DNA from: Mactromeris polynyma
Lineage: Eukaryota; Mollusca; Bivalvia; Venerida; Mactridae
Direction: 5' to 3'
Length of the DNA: 64,000 nt
Assembly (NCBI GenBank): GCA_032209605.1
Contig: JASFXZ010000020.1
Span: forward strand, 1,867,501-1,931,500
Shown here: piece after piece, positions 27,874-40,948 of the stretch
Position numbering within the stretch: the stretch's first letter is position 1
Layout of the letters: every line of letters begins with the position of its first letter
Position numbers and translations under genes: made by a program
The notes under the pieces: model-generated
Seen by the model: the letters and a program-made list of their open reading frames with translations, nothing else
Databases searched by the model: none
What the model was told of the DNA's origin: nothing

Positions 27874-28142
27874 CCCTGCCCTGCCCTGCCCTGCCCTGCC
27901 CTGCCCTGCCCTGCCCTGCCCTGCCCTGCCCTGCCCTGCCCTGCCCTGCCCTGCCCTGCCCTGCCCTGCCCTGCCCTGCCCTGCCCTGCCCTGCCCTGCC
28001 CTGCCCTGCCCTGCCCTGCCCTGCCCTGCCCTGCCCTGCCCTGCCCTGCCCTGCCCTGCCCTGCCCTGCCCTGCCCTGCCCTGCCCTGCCCTGCCCTGCC
28101 CTGCCCTGCCCTGCCCTGCCCTGCCCTGCCCTGCCCTGCCCT
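27874..28142. repeat. Perfect (CCTGC)n block, about 53 units
   Basis: Uninterrupted pentanucleotide tract of about 269 bp; on the minus strand it reads GGCAG repeats. The lack of any substitution suggests recent expansion or an assembly-limited length. All long frames across it are artefacts. Confidence 0.98.
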
Positions 28143-28299
28143 CTGGGCTAGTTGAAGGAGCAATAGTAGATATTGTTGATATAACTGCAATCTGTTTCTC
28201 TCATACTAGTATGCCATGTTGTCTCTCTGGATGTCAGTTGTCGAATGATGATACATTGAGATTTGCAGGATTTATGTATTTTTTGGCAAAATATCGTAA

Positions 28300-28650
28300 G
28301 GACTCGTAAATACTCGTAACTAACTCGTAACTATTCGTAACAACACGTAAACAGGTCGTAACTAACACGTAAAAGCTTCGATGAATAGTAACATTCCGTA
28401 AAATACTCGTAACAATCCGTAAAAAGCTCGTAAAATGCCCGTAAGTTGCTCGTAGTTATCCGTGACAACTCGTAACAAATCGTGGAATTTTGCCGTAAAT
28501 ACATCGTAATAACTCGTAATAATCCGTAATAAACCGTAAATAGCTCGTAATAACTCGTAACAACTCTTAAATCGGTCGTAAAAGTGGCCAAATCGTAAGG
28601 ATCCGTAAGGATCCGTGAATTTGTGCGATCCGTAAGGACTCGTAAGAAAA
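28300..28650. repeat. Degenerate array of CGTAA words
   Basis: Over 30 CGTAA or CCGTAA words are spaced by about 8 to 13 bp (ACTCGTAACAACTCGTAA type). They form an irregular, old-looking tandem field that thins out toward 28870. Confidence 0.8.
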
Positions 28651-29268
28651 ATCTGTGTATGTGATGGGGGTATAAAAGAAAGTGTCTGTGTTTAAGTATA
28701 TAACAGCAGGTTTTGGCACATGAACGTATCATACATTGCCTGGAAAATAAAATGTATGTATGTGGCAATGTCCGTTACAACTTAATCCATCTGTCTTAAC
28801 ACACTTTGAACAAAATCTACAATATATGCCGTAAGTACCGTACATTTCCGTAGACCGGGATCACGGCTAATGTATCTGACGAATGTCTACATCAGTGTGT
28901 TCGTACTAATTAGTGATGACATCTGTACATATTAACCAAAGGTGACGAAGATAGAAAGCTGTCAACTTTCCGTCTATATGATATACAATTTTGTCATTTC
29001 ATAGTGACGTTCCTATATTGTAATAGTACGATAATGGCGAAATTTAGCACATAAAACAATATATAGTGTTAACAGCCTAATAAATACAACACTTTAATGA
29101 GTTCTTATTAAGAATATGCCCTTGAGCCTGGGGCTGTGAAAGTTGAAAAAGTTTTAGTCCGTTTCTGCAATTTTCGGCGAAATTATTTCAATTTAAAAAC
29201 TAGAAAGCTGATCAAAACGTTGTATGTGTATATAATTTCGTTTCTAGAAATTAATTAGAAGAGAAAAT
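28651..29268. other. Intergenic, nothing recognised
   Basis: Unique AT-rich sequence with a few last CCGTA words to about 28860. Confidence 0.45.
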
Positions 29269-29590
29269 TAAACAAGAAATATCTTGAACAAAGTAAAGAT
29301 GGTCGGCGGAATTTGAAGGTTAAGATTTATTATGGAACATAAAAATATACCGAAATGTTATGATTGCTGGTCACTCTAGATCTAAAATGGATTTCGGTAA
29401 GTTCACCGACATTCAGTGGATTTCGGTAAGGTAACGTACCCTTTATTGAAATGTTAACCGATCCGCGTCAACGTTACAAACGGTGTTCGGTTGAAGAGAA
29501 ATTGCCTTGATGGTTAACGTAAGATATGATTGGTTTACACAACACTGATATGCAAATAGCAAGACCATGTTAGTACGGCTTCGCCAAATA
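29269..29590 (+). mobile_element. Dispersed repeat family (AACAAGAAATATCTTGAA ... TACGGCT), copy 1
   Basis: Nearly collinear with 37482-37799: AAGATGGTCGGCG, GATTGCTGGTCACT, TTCACCGACATTCAGTGGAT, GAGAAATTGCCTTG and ACACAACACTGATATGCAAA occur in the same order. The right end is also present at 51931-52069. No coding capacity is seen. Confidence 0.85.
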
Positions 29591-29613
29591 ATAAATCTAC
29601 AGATGACAGTGTT

Positions 29614-29722
29614 TGCACAGAGCGACCACTCCCGAGCAACGCCCTTTCATGGAAGCCAGGCTGGTGCACACAGCGACCACTCTCGAGCAACGCCCTTTGA
29701 TGGAAGCCAACCGCGGCTGGTG
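29614..29722. repeat. Two-copy 54-bp direct duplication
   Basis: CACAGAGCGACCACTCCCGA continues into GCAACGCCCTTTCATGGAAG, and both recur about 54 bp later with a few changes. Confidence 0.85.
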
Positions 29723-29940
29723 CACAGAGGTTGTTGCTCTAGAGAGATTAAATTGATGTTAAATTCTTACTGCAGGTACAATGATTCTATTGTTGGAGAG
29801 TGGTGGCTGATCAAGAGACGGACGCGCTGGGGAGGGGGTCACTGTCACTACATGATATGTGCGATTTAGGAATAGGGGCTACTAAGAATTGACAAGAACG
29901 TCACAAGACCTCCGATAATACCCGGTAATGCTGAAACTCC

Positions 29941-30276
29941 AATAGATAGTTCCCACATCTACAATAGTTCCCTCCCTTGTTCTTAATCATCAGCCATATT
30001 GATAGACAAAACTGATATGCACTTATAGGAGTAATTACCAAATATGTGATGATTGAAAAAATACCAGGAGAATTTGCATGTGGCAACCACTTTTTCGTCA
30101 ACTTTCTGAGCCATCTGCCATATGAGCATAATTAATAATTCATTTTATATATCTGATTATTTTATCATCGTTTATACGTTATATTCCCTATAAACTTTAA
30201 GAAAATTTGCTTATCAATATGGCCGACTATTCAGAACAAGGGAGGTAAATATTGTAAATGTGGGAACTATCTATTG
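29941..30276 (+). mobile_element. Intact MITE (AATAGATAGTTCCCACAT termini)
   Basis: The outer 18 bp AATAGATAGTTCCCACAT are perfectly inverted at 30259-30276. The arms continue through CTACAATAGTTCCCTCCC and TTGTTCTTAA. The interior is non-coding and matches 226-482 and 51531-51850. Length 336 bp. No clear target duplication is visible beyond the perfect arms. Confidence 0.9.
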
Positions 30277-30332
30277 AGCCTTCAAAAATAGACCACGCGC
30301 GTTTTAGGAGAAGGGGTACAAAGGTGAAGGTC

Positions 30333-30968
30333 AGGTCAATTATAATGATATTATCAAGCGGCACAACATATTCTATGTAATTAATGTATGTTGAAGCCTT
30401 TTTTACATGTTTGGTAATGAATGACGTTCTTGAAGTCGAATTATTTTTATTTCACTGAATTTGTCATTTAACTCCTGACTTTCTTCTACGAGAGTTCGCT
30501 GTTACTGAAGAACTCTATAGCGGCATAGAGTGGGGAATGTGAAGATTGAAGAACTCTATACATAGAGTGGGGAATGTGAAGATTGAAGAACTCTATACAT
30601 AGAGTGGGGAATGTGAAGATTGAAGAACTCTATACATAGAGTGGGGAATGTGAAGATTTCTGATATGAAAGCGCGTAGCAAAAACGTTATTGATGAAATG
30701 AAACCTAAAGTCATCCAATGTTCTTTATCAACGATAAATTAGAAAATTCTGTGATCTGTCAAAATCCCAACTTTCGTTTTAGAAACATGTCCATATCAAA
30801 CTTACAGAAGTTTTTTGTGGAATGACACGCGATTCAGTTGGTTTGAAACTACCATACCATATAGCCATCTGTGAAGAGAGAAGCACTATACCATACCATA
30901 TAGCCATCTGTGAAGAGAGAAGCACTATACCATACCATATAGCCATCTGTGAAGAGAGAAGCACTATA
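30333..30968 (+). mobile_element. Dispersed repeat, copy with two internal expansions
   Basis: Same family as 15891-16350. Relative to that copy, two segments have been multiplied. The 30505-30660 part has four units of 37 bp (GAAGAACTCTATACATAGAG + TGGGGAATGTGAAGATT). The 30856-30968 part has three units of 39 bp (ACCATATAGCCATCTGTGAA ... CTATACCAT). Confidence 0.8.
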
Positions 30969-31543
30969 TATGTAAGGCTACTTTAAGTACGGACTGGCAA
31001 ATGTCACATTGTTATAACTGCAATAGGCATTTTTGCATATTCGTGTCCATTTATGAAAATACTTAAATTATTATGCACGTACGAATTGATTATGCTGGCT
31101 TTTCAAGGAAATAAAAGTAGACCTATAAACAAACGATACGTTGTAAAAGTTCAGACAAGTGGTGTGTTGTTAAATGTATATCACAATGCTTTTGTGATTT
31201 CCCTATAATTCTACTTCATGGCTTTGTGTTATGCTCCGTTTTATTTCCATGCACTAGTTTGCTGAATAATTTTCTCAAAAAATGTACAGATCGTTAAATA
31301 TTGCGAGATAAAAATGTTTACATAGGCACGAAATATTGTTGTGTTTATACTGCGGACAATATCGATCACTGGCGTATCCATTTACGCGGACTTTTGTTTA
31401 GTCAAAATACTTTCCCATGGATAATTCTTCCACTAACCCTGGTTCAAACACGTATAGTTTCTGTTTCAATTAATCCTCTGTGTTATTTAACACTTTCCTA
31501 AAAATACAGGTATAATATCTGTAATACAACTTAATAATAAATA
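30969..31543. other. Intergenic, nothing recognised
   Basis: Unique AT-rich sequence without an exon or element. Confidence 0.45.
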
Positions 31544-31738
31544 CAGTAAAACCTCACTTAAAGACCACCTCAATAATATGACCACCTCAATAATAAGACC
31601 ACCTCGAAATTACGAACACAATTTTCATGTCCATTTTCACTGTTTTGGACTTTATTCAATCTCCATATTAAAACCATCTAAATAAGAAGACAGGTTTTCA
31701 AGGGTCCCAATGGTGGTCTTATTATCGAGGTTTTACCG
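31544..31738 (+). mobile_element. Intact MITE, CAGTAAAACCTC termini, TA duplication
   Basis: Begins CAGTAAAACCTCACTTAAAG after TA (31542-31543) and ends GGTCTTATTATCGAGG then TTTTACCG before TA. The subterminal region already has two to three short repeats (GACCACCTCAATAATA). The termini again resemble pogo/Tigger elements. This is the source-type copy for the array at 26878-27092. Confidence 0.9.
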
Positions 31739-32784
31739 TATACAAGTATAATGATTGCTCGATGGTGTTAATTATCAAGTCGTAAATCTGAACACATACG
31801 TTACGATATGTTTTACGACTTCATGCGGTTTTCAATTTTACCTCCAGTCAGTCTCGTGCAGGGGTATTATAATGCATGAACACTGTCTGTTGTTTTATTG
31901 TTTGTAAAACATTTAGCGAAGTCTTTGTTAAATGGTTGGTATGATACATTATTTGTCACTTTTAGAAATTAATGTGAGCATGCAGTTGAGATCTATTTTA
32001 AGACCCCCATGTGGACTGAGTGCATATTTCATTTTCTGCACGACAATACCGCTAGTATGCCAACTGTCAATGTGTTCTGTATATAAACGAAAGTTCATAA
32101 GTCGTATGCAAATTTTGATAGAGCCGACATAAATTAGACAGAACTCATTATTTATCCGTCTTGCCATTAGTGTGTGTTAATGACAATATTAGCCACAATC
32201 AAGACTACGGAAATTTGAGAATACATACATTTGATTGACATTAAAGTGCTTGAAACTTGTCAGGAATAATTCATATGTTTGAATTGTAAACAAACACGAA
32301 CAACCTTAGACAGCGGCCGTTTTGGTGACTTTTGAGTGATGGAAAACTCCGTTTGGTGCCTTTTTGGTGAAAATATGATTGGTCAGGTTTTAAAAAGCCC
32401 GCTTCGATGACAATCTTTGGTATGTCAAAGTCAATGTTATACATCTACGCCGTACAAAAATTCCAGTATCTTTTACAAGCGGGTATTTTTACAAGTTTTG
32501 TCTGTAAATAACGTGATAAAACAAGATTGTATTCATCAGTTATTCATTGTAATGGTTCTTGTTAAAGATGTTTAAGTCAACGTAACAACAATATGTACTG
32601 GTTGACGCCCATTCAAAAATGTTACATTCAGATATGAGCCAGATACAACTTCAAGAAGGATACCAAGTTTAGACCAGACCAATATGGATCTATTTTTAGC
32701 GTCCTCTGCCAGGTTTTCAGCAGTCAGATCGAAAACAGAACAAATCGGAAAATGTCAAAAATCCCCGGTAGTGATGTTAAAACA
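31739..32784. other. Intergenic, nothing recognised
   Basis: Unique sequence. The short frames at 31932-32167 overlap on both strands and show no domain. Confidence 0.45.
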
Positions 32785-35700
32785 TAACGACATTGTCTCT
32801 CCTGGCTGATAACAATGTGTCAGGTAACCAATGACCAGGTTCAAACATAACGACATTGTCCCTCCTGGCTGATAACAATGTGTCAGGTAACCAATGACCT
32901 GTCACCAGGTTCAAACATAACGACATTGTCTCTCCTGGCTGATAACAATGTACGTGTCAGGTAACCAATGACCAGGTTCAAACATAACGACATTGTCTCT
33001 CCTGGCTGATAACAATGTACGTGTCAGGTAACCAATGACCAGGTTAAAACATAACGACATTGTCTCTCCTGGCTGATAACAATGTACGTGTCAGGTAACC
33101 AATGACCAGGTTAAAACATAACGACATTGTCTCTCCTGGCTGATAACAATGTGTCAGGTAACCAATGACCAGGTTCAAACATAACGACATTGTCTCTCCT
33201 GGCTGATAACAATGTGTCAGGTAACCAATGACCAGGTTCAAACATAACGACATTGTCTCTCCTGGCTGATAACAATGTACGTGTCAGGTAACCAATGACC
33301 AGGTTAAAACATAACGACATTGTCTCTCCTGGCTGATAACAATGTACGTGTCAGGTAACCAATGACCAGATTAAAACATAACGACATTGTCCCTCCTGGC
33401 TGATAACAATGTGTCAGGTAACCAATGACCAGGTTCAAACATAACGACATTGTCTCTCCTGGCTGATAACAATGTGTCAGGTAACCAATGACCAGGTTCT
33501 AACATAACGACATTGTCCCTCCTGGCTGATAACAATGTACGTGTCAGGTAACCAATGACCAGGTTCAAACATAACGACATTGTCTCTCCTGGCTGATAAC
33601 AATGTGTCAGGTAACCAATGACCAGGTTAAAACATAACGACATTGTCCCTCCTGGCTGATAACTATGTACGTGTCAGGTAACCAATGACCAGGTTAAAAC
33701 ATAACGACATTGTCTCTCCTGGCTGATAACAATGTACGTGTCAGGTAACCAATGACCAGGTTCAAACATAACGACATTGTCCCTCCTGGCTGATAACAAT
33801 GTGTCAGGTAACCAATGACCAGGTTCAAACATAACGACATTGTCTCTCCTGGCTGATAACAATGTGTCAGGTAACCAATGACCAGGTTAAAACATGACGA
33901 CATTGTCCCTCCTGGCTGATAACAATGTACGTGTCAGGTAACCAATGACCAGGTTAAAACATAACGACATTGTCCCTCCTGGCTGATAACAATGTGTCAG
34001 GTAACCAATGACCAGGTTCAAACATAACGACATTGTCTCTCCTGGCTGATAACAATGTGTCAGGTAACCAATGACCAGGTTCAAACATGACGACATTGTC
34101 CCTCCTGGCTGATAACAATGTGTCAGGTAACCAATGACCAGGTTCAAACATAACGACATTGTCTCTCCTGGCTGATAACAATGTACGTGTCAGGTAACCA
34201 ATGACCAGGTTAAAACATAACGACATTGTCTCTCCTGGCTGATAACAATGTACGTGTCAGGTAACCAATGACCAGGTTAAAACATAACGACATTGTCTCT
34301 CCTGGCTGATAACAATGTACGTGTCAGGTAACCAATGACCAGGTTAAAACATAACGACATTGTCTCTCCTGGCTGATAACAATGTACGTGTCAGGTAACC
34401 AATGACCAGGTTAAAACATAACGACATTGTCTCTCCTGGCTGATAACAATGTGTCAGGTAACCAATGACCAGGTTCAAACATGACGACATTGTCCCTCCT
34501 GGCTGATAACAATGTACGTGTCAGGTAACCAATGACCAGGTTAAAACATAACGACATTGTCTCTCCTGGCTGATAACAATGTACGTGTCAGGTAACCAAT
34601 GACCAGGTTAAAACATAACGACATTGTCTCTCCTGGCTGATAACAATGTACGTGTCAGGTAACCAATGACCAGGTTAAAACATAACGACATTGTCTCTCC
34701 TGGCTGATAACAATGTACGTGTCAGGTAACCAATGACCAGGTTAAAACATAACGACATTGTCTCTCCTGGCTGATAACAATGTACGTGTCAGGTAACCAA
34801 TGACCAGGTTAAAACATAACGACATTGTCTCTCCTGGCTGATAACAATGTGTCAGGTAACCAATGACCAGGTTCTAACATAACGACATTGTCTCTCCTGG
34901 CTGATAACAATGTGTCAGGTAACCAATGACCAGGTTAAAACATAACGACATTGTCTCTCCTGGCTGATAACAATGTACGTGTCAGGTAACCAATGACCAG
35001 GTTAAAACATAACGACATTGTCTCTCCTGGCTGATAACAATGTACGTGTCAGGTAACCAATGACCAGGTTAAAACATAACGACATTGTCTCTCCTGGCTG
35101 ATAACAATGTACGTGTCAGGTAACCAATGACCAGGTTAAAACATAACGACATTGTCTCTCCTGGCTGATAACAATGTACGTGTCAGGTAACCAATGACCA
35201 GGTTAAAACATAACGACATTGTCTCTCCTGGCTGATAACAATGTACGTGTCAGGTAACCAATGACCAGGTTAAAACATAACGACATTGTCTCTCCTGGCT
35301 GATAACAATGTACGTGTCAGGTAACCAATGACCAGGTTCAAACATAACGACATTGTCTCTCCTGGCTGATAACAATGTACGTGTCAGGTAACCAATGACC
35401 AGGTTCAAACATAACGACATTGTCTCTCCTGGCTGATAACAATGTGTCAGGTAACCAATGACCTGTCACCAGGTTCAAACATAACGACATTGTCTCTCCT
35501 GGCTGATAACAATGTGTCAGGTAACCAATGACCTGTCACCAGGTTCAAACATAACGACATTGTCCCTCCTGGCTGATAACAATGTACGTGTCAGGTAACC
35601 AATGACCAGGTTCAAACATAACGACATTGTCTCTCCTGGCTGATTACAATGTGTCAGGTAACCAATGACCAGGTTAAAACATAACGACATTGTCTCTCCT

Positions 35701-37306
35701 GGCTGATTACAATGTGTCAGGTAACCAATGACCAGGTTAAAACATAACGACATTGTCTCTCCTGGCTGATTACAATGTGTCAGGTAACCAATGACCAGGT
35801 TAAAACATAACGACATTGTCTCTCCTGGCTGATTACAATGTGTCAGGTAACCAATGACCAGGTTAAAACATAACGACATTGTCCCTCCTGGCTGATTACA
35901 ATGTGTCAGGTAACCAATGACCAGGTTAAAACATAACGACATTGTCTCTCCTGGCTGATTACAATGTGTCAGGTAACCAATGACCAGGTTAAAACATAAC
36001 GACATTGTCTCTCCTGGCTGATAACAATGTACGTGTCAGGTAACCAATGACCAGGTTAAAACATAACGACATTGTCCCTCCTGGCTGATAACAATGTACG
36101 TGTCAGGTAACCAATGACCAGGTTAAAACATAACGACATTGTCTCTCCTGGCTGATTACAATGTGTCAGGTAACCAATGACCAGGTTAAAACATAACGAC
36201 ATTGTGTCTCCTGGCTGATTACAATGTGTCAGGTAACCAATGACCAGGTTAAAACATAACGACATTGTGTCTCCTGGCTGATAACAATGTACGTGTCAGG
36301 TAACCAATGACCAGGTTAAAACATAACGACATTGTCTCTCCTGGCTGATTACAATGTACGTGTCAGGTAACCAATGACCAGGTTAAAACATAACGACATT
36401 GTCTCTCCTGGCTGATAACAATGTACGTGTCAGGTAACCAATGACCAGGTTAAAACATAACGACATTGTCTCTCCTGGCTGATAACAATGTACGTGTCAG
36501 GTAACCAATGACCAGGTTAAAACATAACGACATTGTCTCTCCTGGCTGATAACAATGTGTCAGGTAACCAATGACCAGGTTAAAACATAACGACATTGTC
36601 TCTCCTGGCTGATAACAATGTGTCAGGTAACCAATGACCAGGTTCAAACATAACGACATTGTCCCTCCTGGCTGATTACAATGTACGTGTCAGGTAACCA
36701 ATGACCAGGTTAAAACATAACGACATTGTCTCTCCTGGCTGATAACAATGTGTCAGGTAACCAATGACCAGGTTCAAACATAACGACATTGTCTCTCCTG
36801 GCTGATAACAATGTGTCAGGTAACCAATGACCAGGTTCAAACATAACGACATTGTCTCTCCTGGCTGATAACAATGTACGTGTCAGGTAACCAATGACCA
36901 GGTTAAAACATAACGACATTGTCTCTCCTGGCTGATAACAATGTACGTGTCAGGTAACCAATGACCAGGTTAAAACATAACGACATTGTCTCTCCTGGCT
37001 GATAACAATGTACGTGTCAGGTAACCAATGACCAGGTTAAAACATAACGACATTGTCTCTCCTGGCTGATAACAATGTACGTGTCAGGTAACCAATGACC
37101 AGGTTAAAACATAGCGACATTGTCTCTCCTGGCTGATAACAATGTACGTGTCAGGTAACCAATGACCAGGTTAAAACATAGCGACATTGTCTCTCCTGGC
37201 TGATAACAATGTGTCAGGTAACCAATGACCTGTCACCAGGTTCAAACATAACGACATTGTCTCTCCTGTCTGATAACAATGTGTCAGGTGACCAATGACC
37301 AGGTTC
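32785..37306. repeat. 4.5-kb array of 63/67-bp units
   Basis: About 69 units of AACCAATGACCAGGTTAAAA, then CATAACGACATTGTCTCTCC, then TGGCTGATAACAATGTACGT, then GTCAGGT. Two length classes differ by presence or absence of ACGT (67 or 63 bp). A rarer insertion CTGTCACC appears near both ends (32899, 35470, 35530, 37230). Runs of one class (34540-34830, 34920-35400) and a block with GATTACAATG (35640-36230) show local homogenisation. Confidence 0.98.
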
Positions 37307-37481
37307 GAAAGTTGAACAAATAATTAAATATTGTAAATCCATTAAATTTGGTACTTTGGGTAGTTTTTTGTAAACTAGTTGTTTGTATTTTATGTCTTGA
37401 TTAATAATATATTTGATTGTGGAAAGAGAGAGATAGAATTTGGTATGGCCAACCATACTTATTACCTGATCTAGAGGTAAA

Positions 37482-37799
37482 CAAGAAATATCTTGAAAAA
37501 AGATGGTCGGCGCAATTTGAAGGTTAAGATTTGTTGTGCAACATAAAAAAAACGCCGAGATGATAAGATTGCTGGTCACTATAGATCCAAAATGGGTGTC
37601 GGTAAATTCACCGACATTCAGTGGATATCGGTAAGGTAATGTACCTTTTATCGAAATGTTAACTACTCCGCGTCAAGGTTACAAACGTTGTTCGGTTGAA
37701 AAGAAATTGCCTTGGTGGTTAACGTAAGATTTGATTGGTTTACACAACACTGATATGCAAATAGTAAAGCTATGTTCGTACGCCTGCGCCGAAAAATAT
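37482..37799 (+). mobile_element. Dispersed repeat family, copy 2 (paralogue of 29269-29590)
   Basis: Collinear with the 29269-29590 copy and about 85 percent alike by eye. It ends TTCGTACGCCTGCGCCGAAA then AATATG. Confidence 0.85.
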
Positions 37800-39220
37800 G
37801 GATGGAAAATAAGATGATGAGTTTCATTTTCTATGTTTATATTTATGGCAAGTCTCAAAACAACTGGATTAGTAAAGATTTCACTAAATCTGTGTTACGA
37901 ATAGTTTAATTAGTTGATAAACAAATTGATAGCGGTCTCTATTGTTGAGGAGTTGACCAGCGGGGATTATACACTGTTCATTTTAGTTTGGTGATTGTAC
38001 TTGTAATTGCTATCTTATCTCTAACTATCAAAGAACTATTCCAACTAGTACTCCTTAACAATTTGTGATTCTGACAGAATTCGGTTTGGCGTTACTGCCA
38101 TGTGAGCTAAAGTATATCTTAATTTCACAAAGCAATGTCTTATATTCGTATTTATAAACATATTTATTCCCATTTATTGTACAAACAGTTTTTACATAAA
38201 TTATAGATAAATCTTGATATACAGGAAGGAATAAGAACGTCATTAACTTTTATACAGGTGAGTAAATTTGTGCAATCATGAATTATTTTATCATTGGTGC
38301 ACCTTAAGTTCTTGTTTTCGCAATGATCTAATAACAAAGGTAGACAACCAATACAGAAAAAAATGTTGAGTGTCAAACGTAGTGGTCTCCCTTCGCAAAA
38401 AATGGGCCACACTACCACAAGGGCCAGTATTGTATTATAGTATTAATGGGCATTTTTTTCGAAAAGGCTTAGAAACAGACCCCTGTGTATACAAGTAGCA
38501 AGCATCACAGAGTTCTGTTTCAATGATTTGAGGAACGCAACAATTCTGTTTTATCTTCACTAAGAGTCGACTAAACATTTCTTATGCCACAAAGCAGATA
38601 CTGCATCCATTTCTGTTCCAGATAGCACAGGTACATTGACTGCAAACAGGGTTATCAACTTTCAGGACCGAAAAACACTACTCAACACACCTATCTGAGG
38701 TTTAAATTGTGGCAGGCAATATATTCATGAATTAGTGTTTACTCAAGCAGTACTATAAGTGTACAACATAATTACTTGGCAAGGGGAGATAATAGGAATT
38801 GAAGTGTAAAGTTACGGCCATGTGCTCATCATTTCCTCTCATCTATATCTATATAATTACAGTGCTACAGACATGAATGGTGAGAACTCCTGTGGTACAA
38901 TAAGGCCTCTGATTCTAATTAGGTTCCCAATTCCCTATCACGTTTTTCTCTTAATAGTTATGATAAACAAATAACAAAAGACAGCATATTTTTTAGATAA
39001 TTTATTATCTAACATATTAAATGCAATATTATATACAAATGTTTGATGAGAATGATTTTATCAGCCTGTGATAATTTAAAGTGAACAAATATTCAAGAAA
39101 TATAAAACTTATCAAGCATAATCCAATTTCCTCAAACACAAATTCACACATCATATTTCAAGACACAATTCATGCAAAAAGTTCATACCAGACAATTTGC
39201 TCCATTTACAAAAAGATAAA
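37800..39220. other. Intergenic, nothing recognised
   Basis: AT-rich sequence without an array. The overlapping minus-strand frames at 38055-38418 lack domains. Confidence 0.45.
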
Positions 39221-39400
39221 CAGTTAGATCTCGTTTCTGTGACAACCTTCCATTTGATTACTTGGTATCATCCGAAACAAAAGTCAGATTCCGATGTATC
39301 TTCTTAATCACGCCAAATTCGCACGGTCGATTCAAAACCATGTATTATTTTGAAACAGAAATTTTGGACCTGATGAATTTGAATGACCGAGGTCAGACTG
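39221..39400 (-). mobile_element. pogo/Tigger-like MITE, copy 5 (diverged)
   Basis: Starts CAGTTAGATCTCGTTTCTGT and ends GACCGAGGTCAGACTG, followed by TA. The interior ATTCCGATGTATCTTCTTAA and AAACCATGTATTATT match the family. Confidence 0.8.
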
Positions 39401-40495
39401 TATATGGTTGATGCGAATAAATGGCTGAAATATACGACAACGTGCAGTCGATTCAAAGTCTGACATAACAATGTTTACAAATGATCACTACCACCTTACT
39501 TTATATACCGGTCATAGGTGCCAACCGGCCAGAACTATTTCACAAATATACATGCAGAAAATCAAAGTTTCATGAAAATGTTCCCAGTCATTAAGCACAT
39601 ACACATGTACTTTTGAAGAGTACCCCGTCACACATTGGAACCTGACTGAGGGAGACCTACACTCAATCTACAGATACTTTACTAAATGTAAAAGCAGACA
39701 GCTTCATATCTTAACACACAAACATGTATGTGAATAGGTTTTATCAATTTATAGCAATGTCCTTAAAGTATATAAAGAAGAGTCGGGTAAGGCCAGTGGA
39801 TTATTCAATACCAATGTTGATTACTGACTGATCAATGAAATAGCACAAAAAGAGAGAAATCGGCTCTGCATACTTAGTTGATAAAATATCACATAAAAAG
39901 TTTGTGACTGTCATCTAATTTTATAAGGAAACCAAGAAAGGAAATATAAAACCTTAGCTAACAATATGGAAAATAATTAATTGCTTAATTTCCCAAGGTA
40001 TAATCCATTTGAATCCGATTGAAAAATAGGCCCTTTCTAGTACTTTAGTAAAAAAGGGCCCCTATTCCATACCCTTTTTCATGGTAAATTGTCAAAATTG
40101 GGTAAAACAGGAATTGATTAATTGCACAGATTGAATCTTCTTAAGAGTTCATTTTCTGGTTTGACTTTTCCTAACATAGTAATGTTCATGTTCACTGAAT
40201 GACAAGTTGATTGTAAACAAAGATCTTCGCTCAATAAATTACTTGTTTATTACCCCCCCACCCATCAAAATCGATCAGCTTTCTATTGGGACTTTTGTCT
40301 CAAAACTACGAAAAATTGAGCCCACTTGGCATAAGGAACGGAGGAGGAATTTGGTCCCAATGGACTACTAGAGAAAGTCGTGGAAAAATAATACATTCAA
40401 AATAATGTGAACAATTAATAAAATGCTCACGACACCTAAATGTAGAACAAAGCAACAGAAAACTCAACATAATATGCAGTTCTATATCATACAAT
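39401..40495. other. Intergenic downstream of IWS1
   Basis: No gene recognised on either strand; AT-rich unique sequence. Confidence 0.45.
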
Positions 40496-40690
40496 GGACC
40501 CTCGTTGGCTCGAACGTCACATCTGAGTTCTGACACATTTTGTTTGAGTAGAGTTGTTCTAGTCAATCAAAGTAGAGTTCTATATGCAGTATGTATACAA
40601 GCATAAATACAAATATAAGAGATAATGACATGAAGATCATTCCCAAAATTGTACACAGTGTGGCAATAAAATAAAAAAACACAATTGTTT
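40496..40690 (+). mobile_element. Dispersed repeat with CTCGTTGGCTCGAAC start
   Basis: CAATGGACCCTCGTTGGCTC, then GAGTAGAGTTGTTCTAGTCA, then ACAAGCATAAATAC, then AATAATGACAT-like words match 62697-62945 in order. The same kind of repeat therefore lies on both sides of IWS1. Confidence 0.65.
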
Positions 40691-40693
40691 ATT
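40688..40693 (-). other. Candidate polyadenylation signal for IWS1
   Basis: TTTATT on the plus strand gives AATAAA on the minus strand, about 960 nt past the IWS1 stop. It is the first canonical hexamer I find downstream, but it lies at the edge of a repeat. Confidence 0.2.
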
Positions 40694-40717
40694 CACAGTA
40701 TGTTTGATCACGGTACT

Positions 40718-40948
40718 AGCGCTGCTGTACGATTTCCAACCTCTTCTTTAAGTGACGTCATTTCAAGAAAACGTCACTCGTGACATCACCATGTACTGAC
40801 AATAAGCAATATTTTCCCCATAAGGCAATATGAAAACGAAGTGACCATATTGAGTAAATATTGTTTCCTGCTTGCAAAAAGTGTGTTCAAATGTCGTGTT
40901 TTCTTGAAAAATATGTCACTTATAGAAGAGGTTGTAACTCTCTTATGT
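40718..40948 (+). mobile_element. MITE with AGCGCTGCTGTACGATTTCC termini and CRE-like sites, copy 1
   Basis: The left arm AGCGCTGCTGTACGATTTCC continues with AACCTCTTCT and AAGTGACGTCATTTC. The right arm is the imperfect reverse complement, ending AGAAGAGGTTGTAAC. It is collinear with 48253-48489. The TGACGTCA octamer is intact in the left arm only. Confidence 0.85.
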
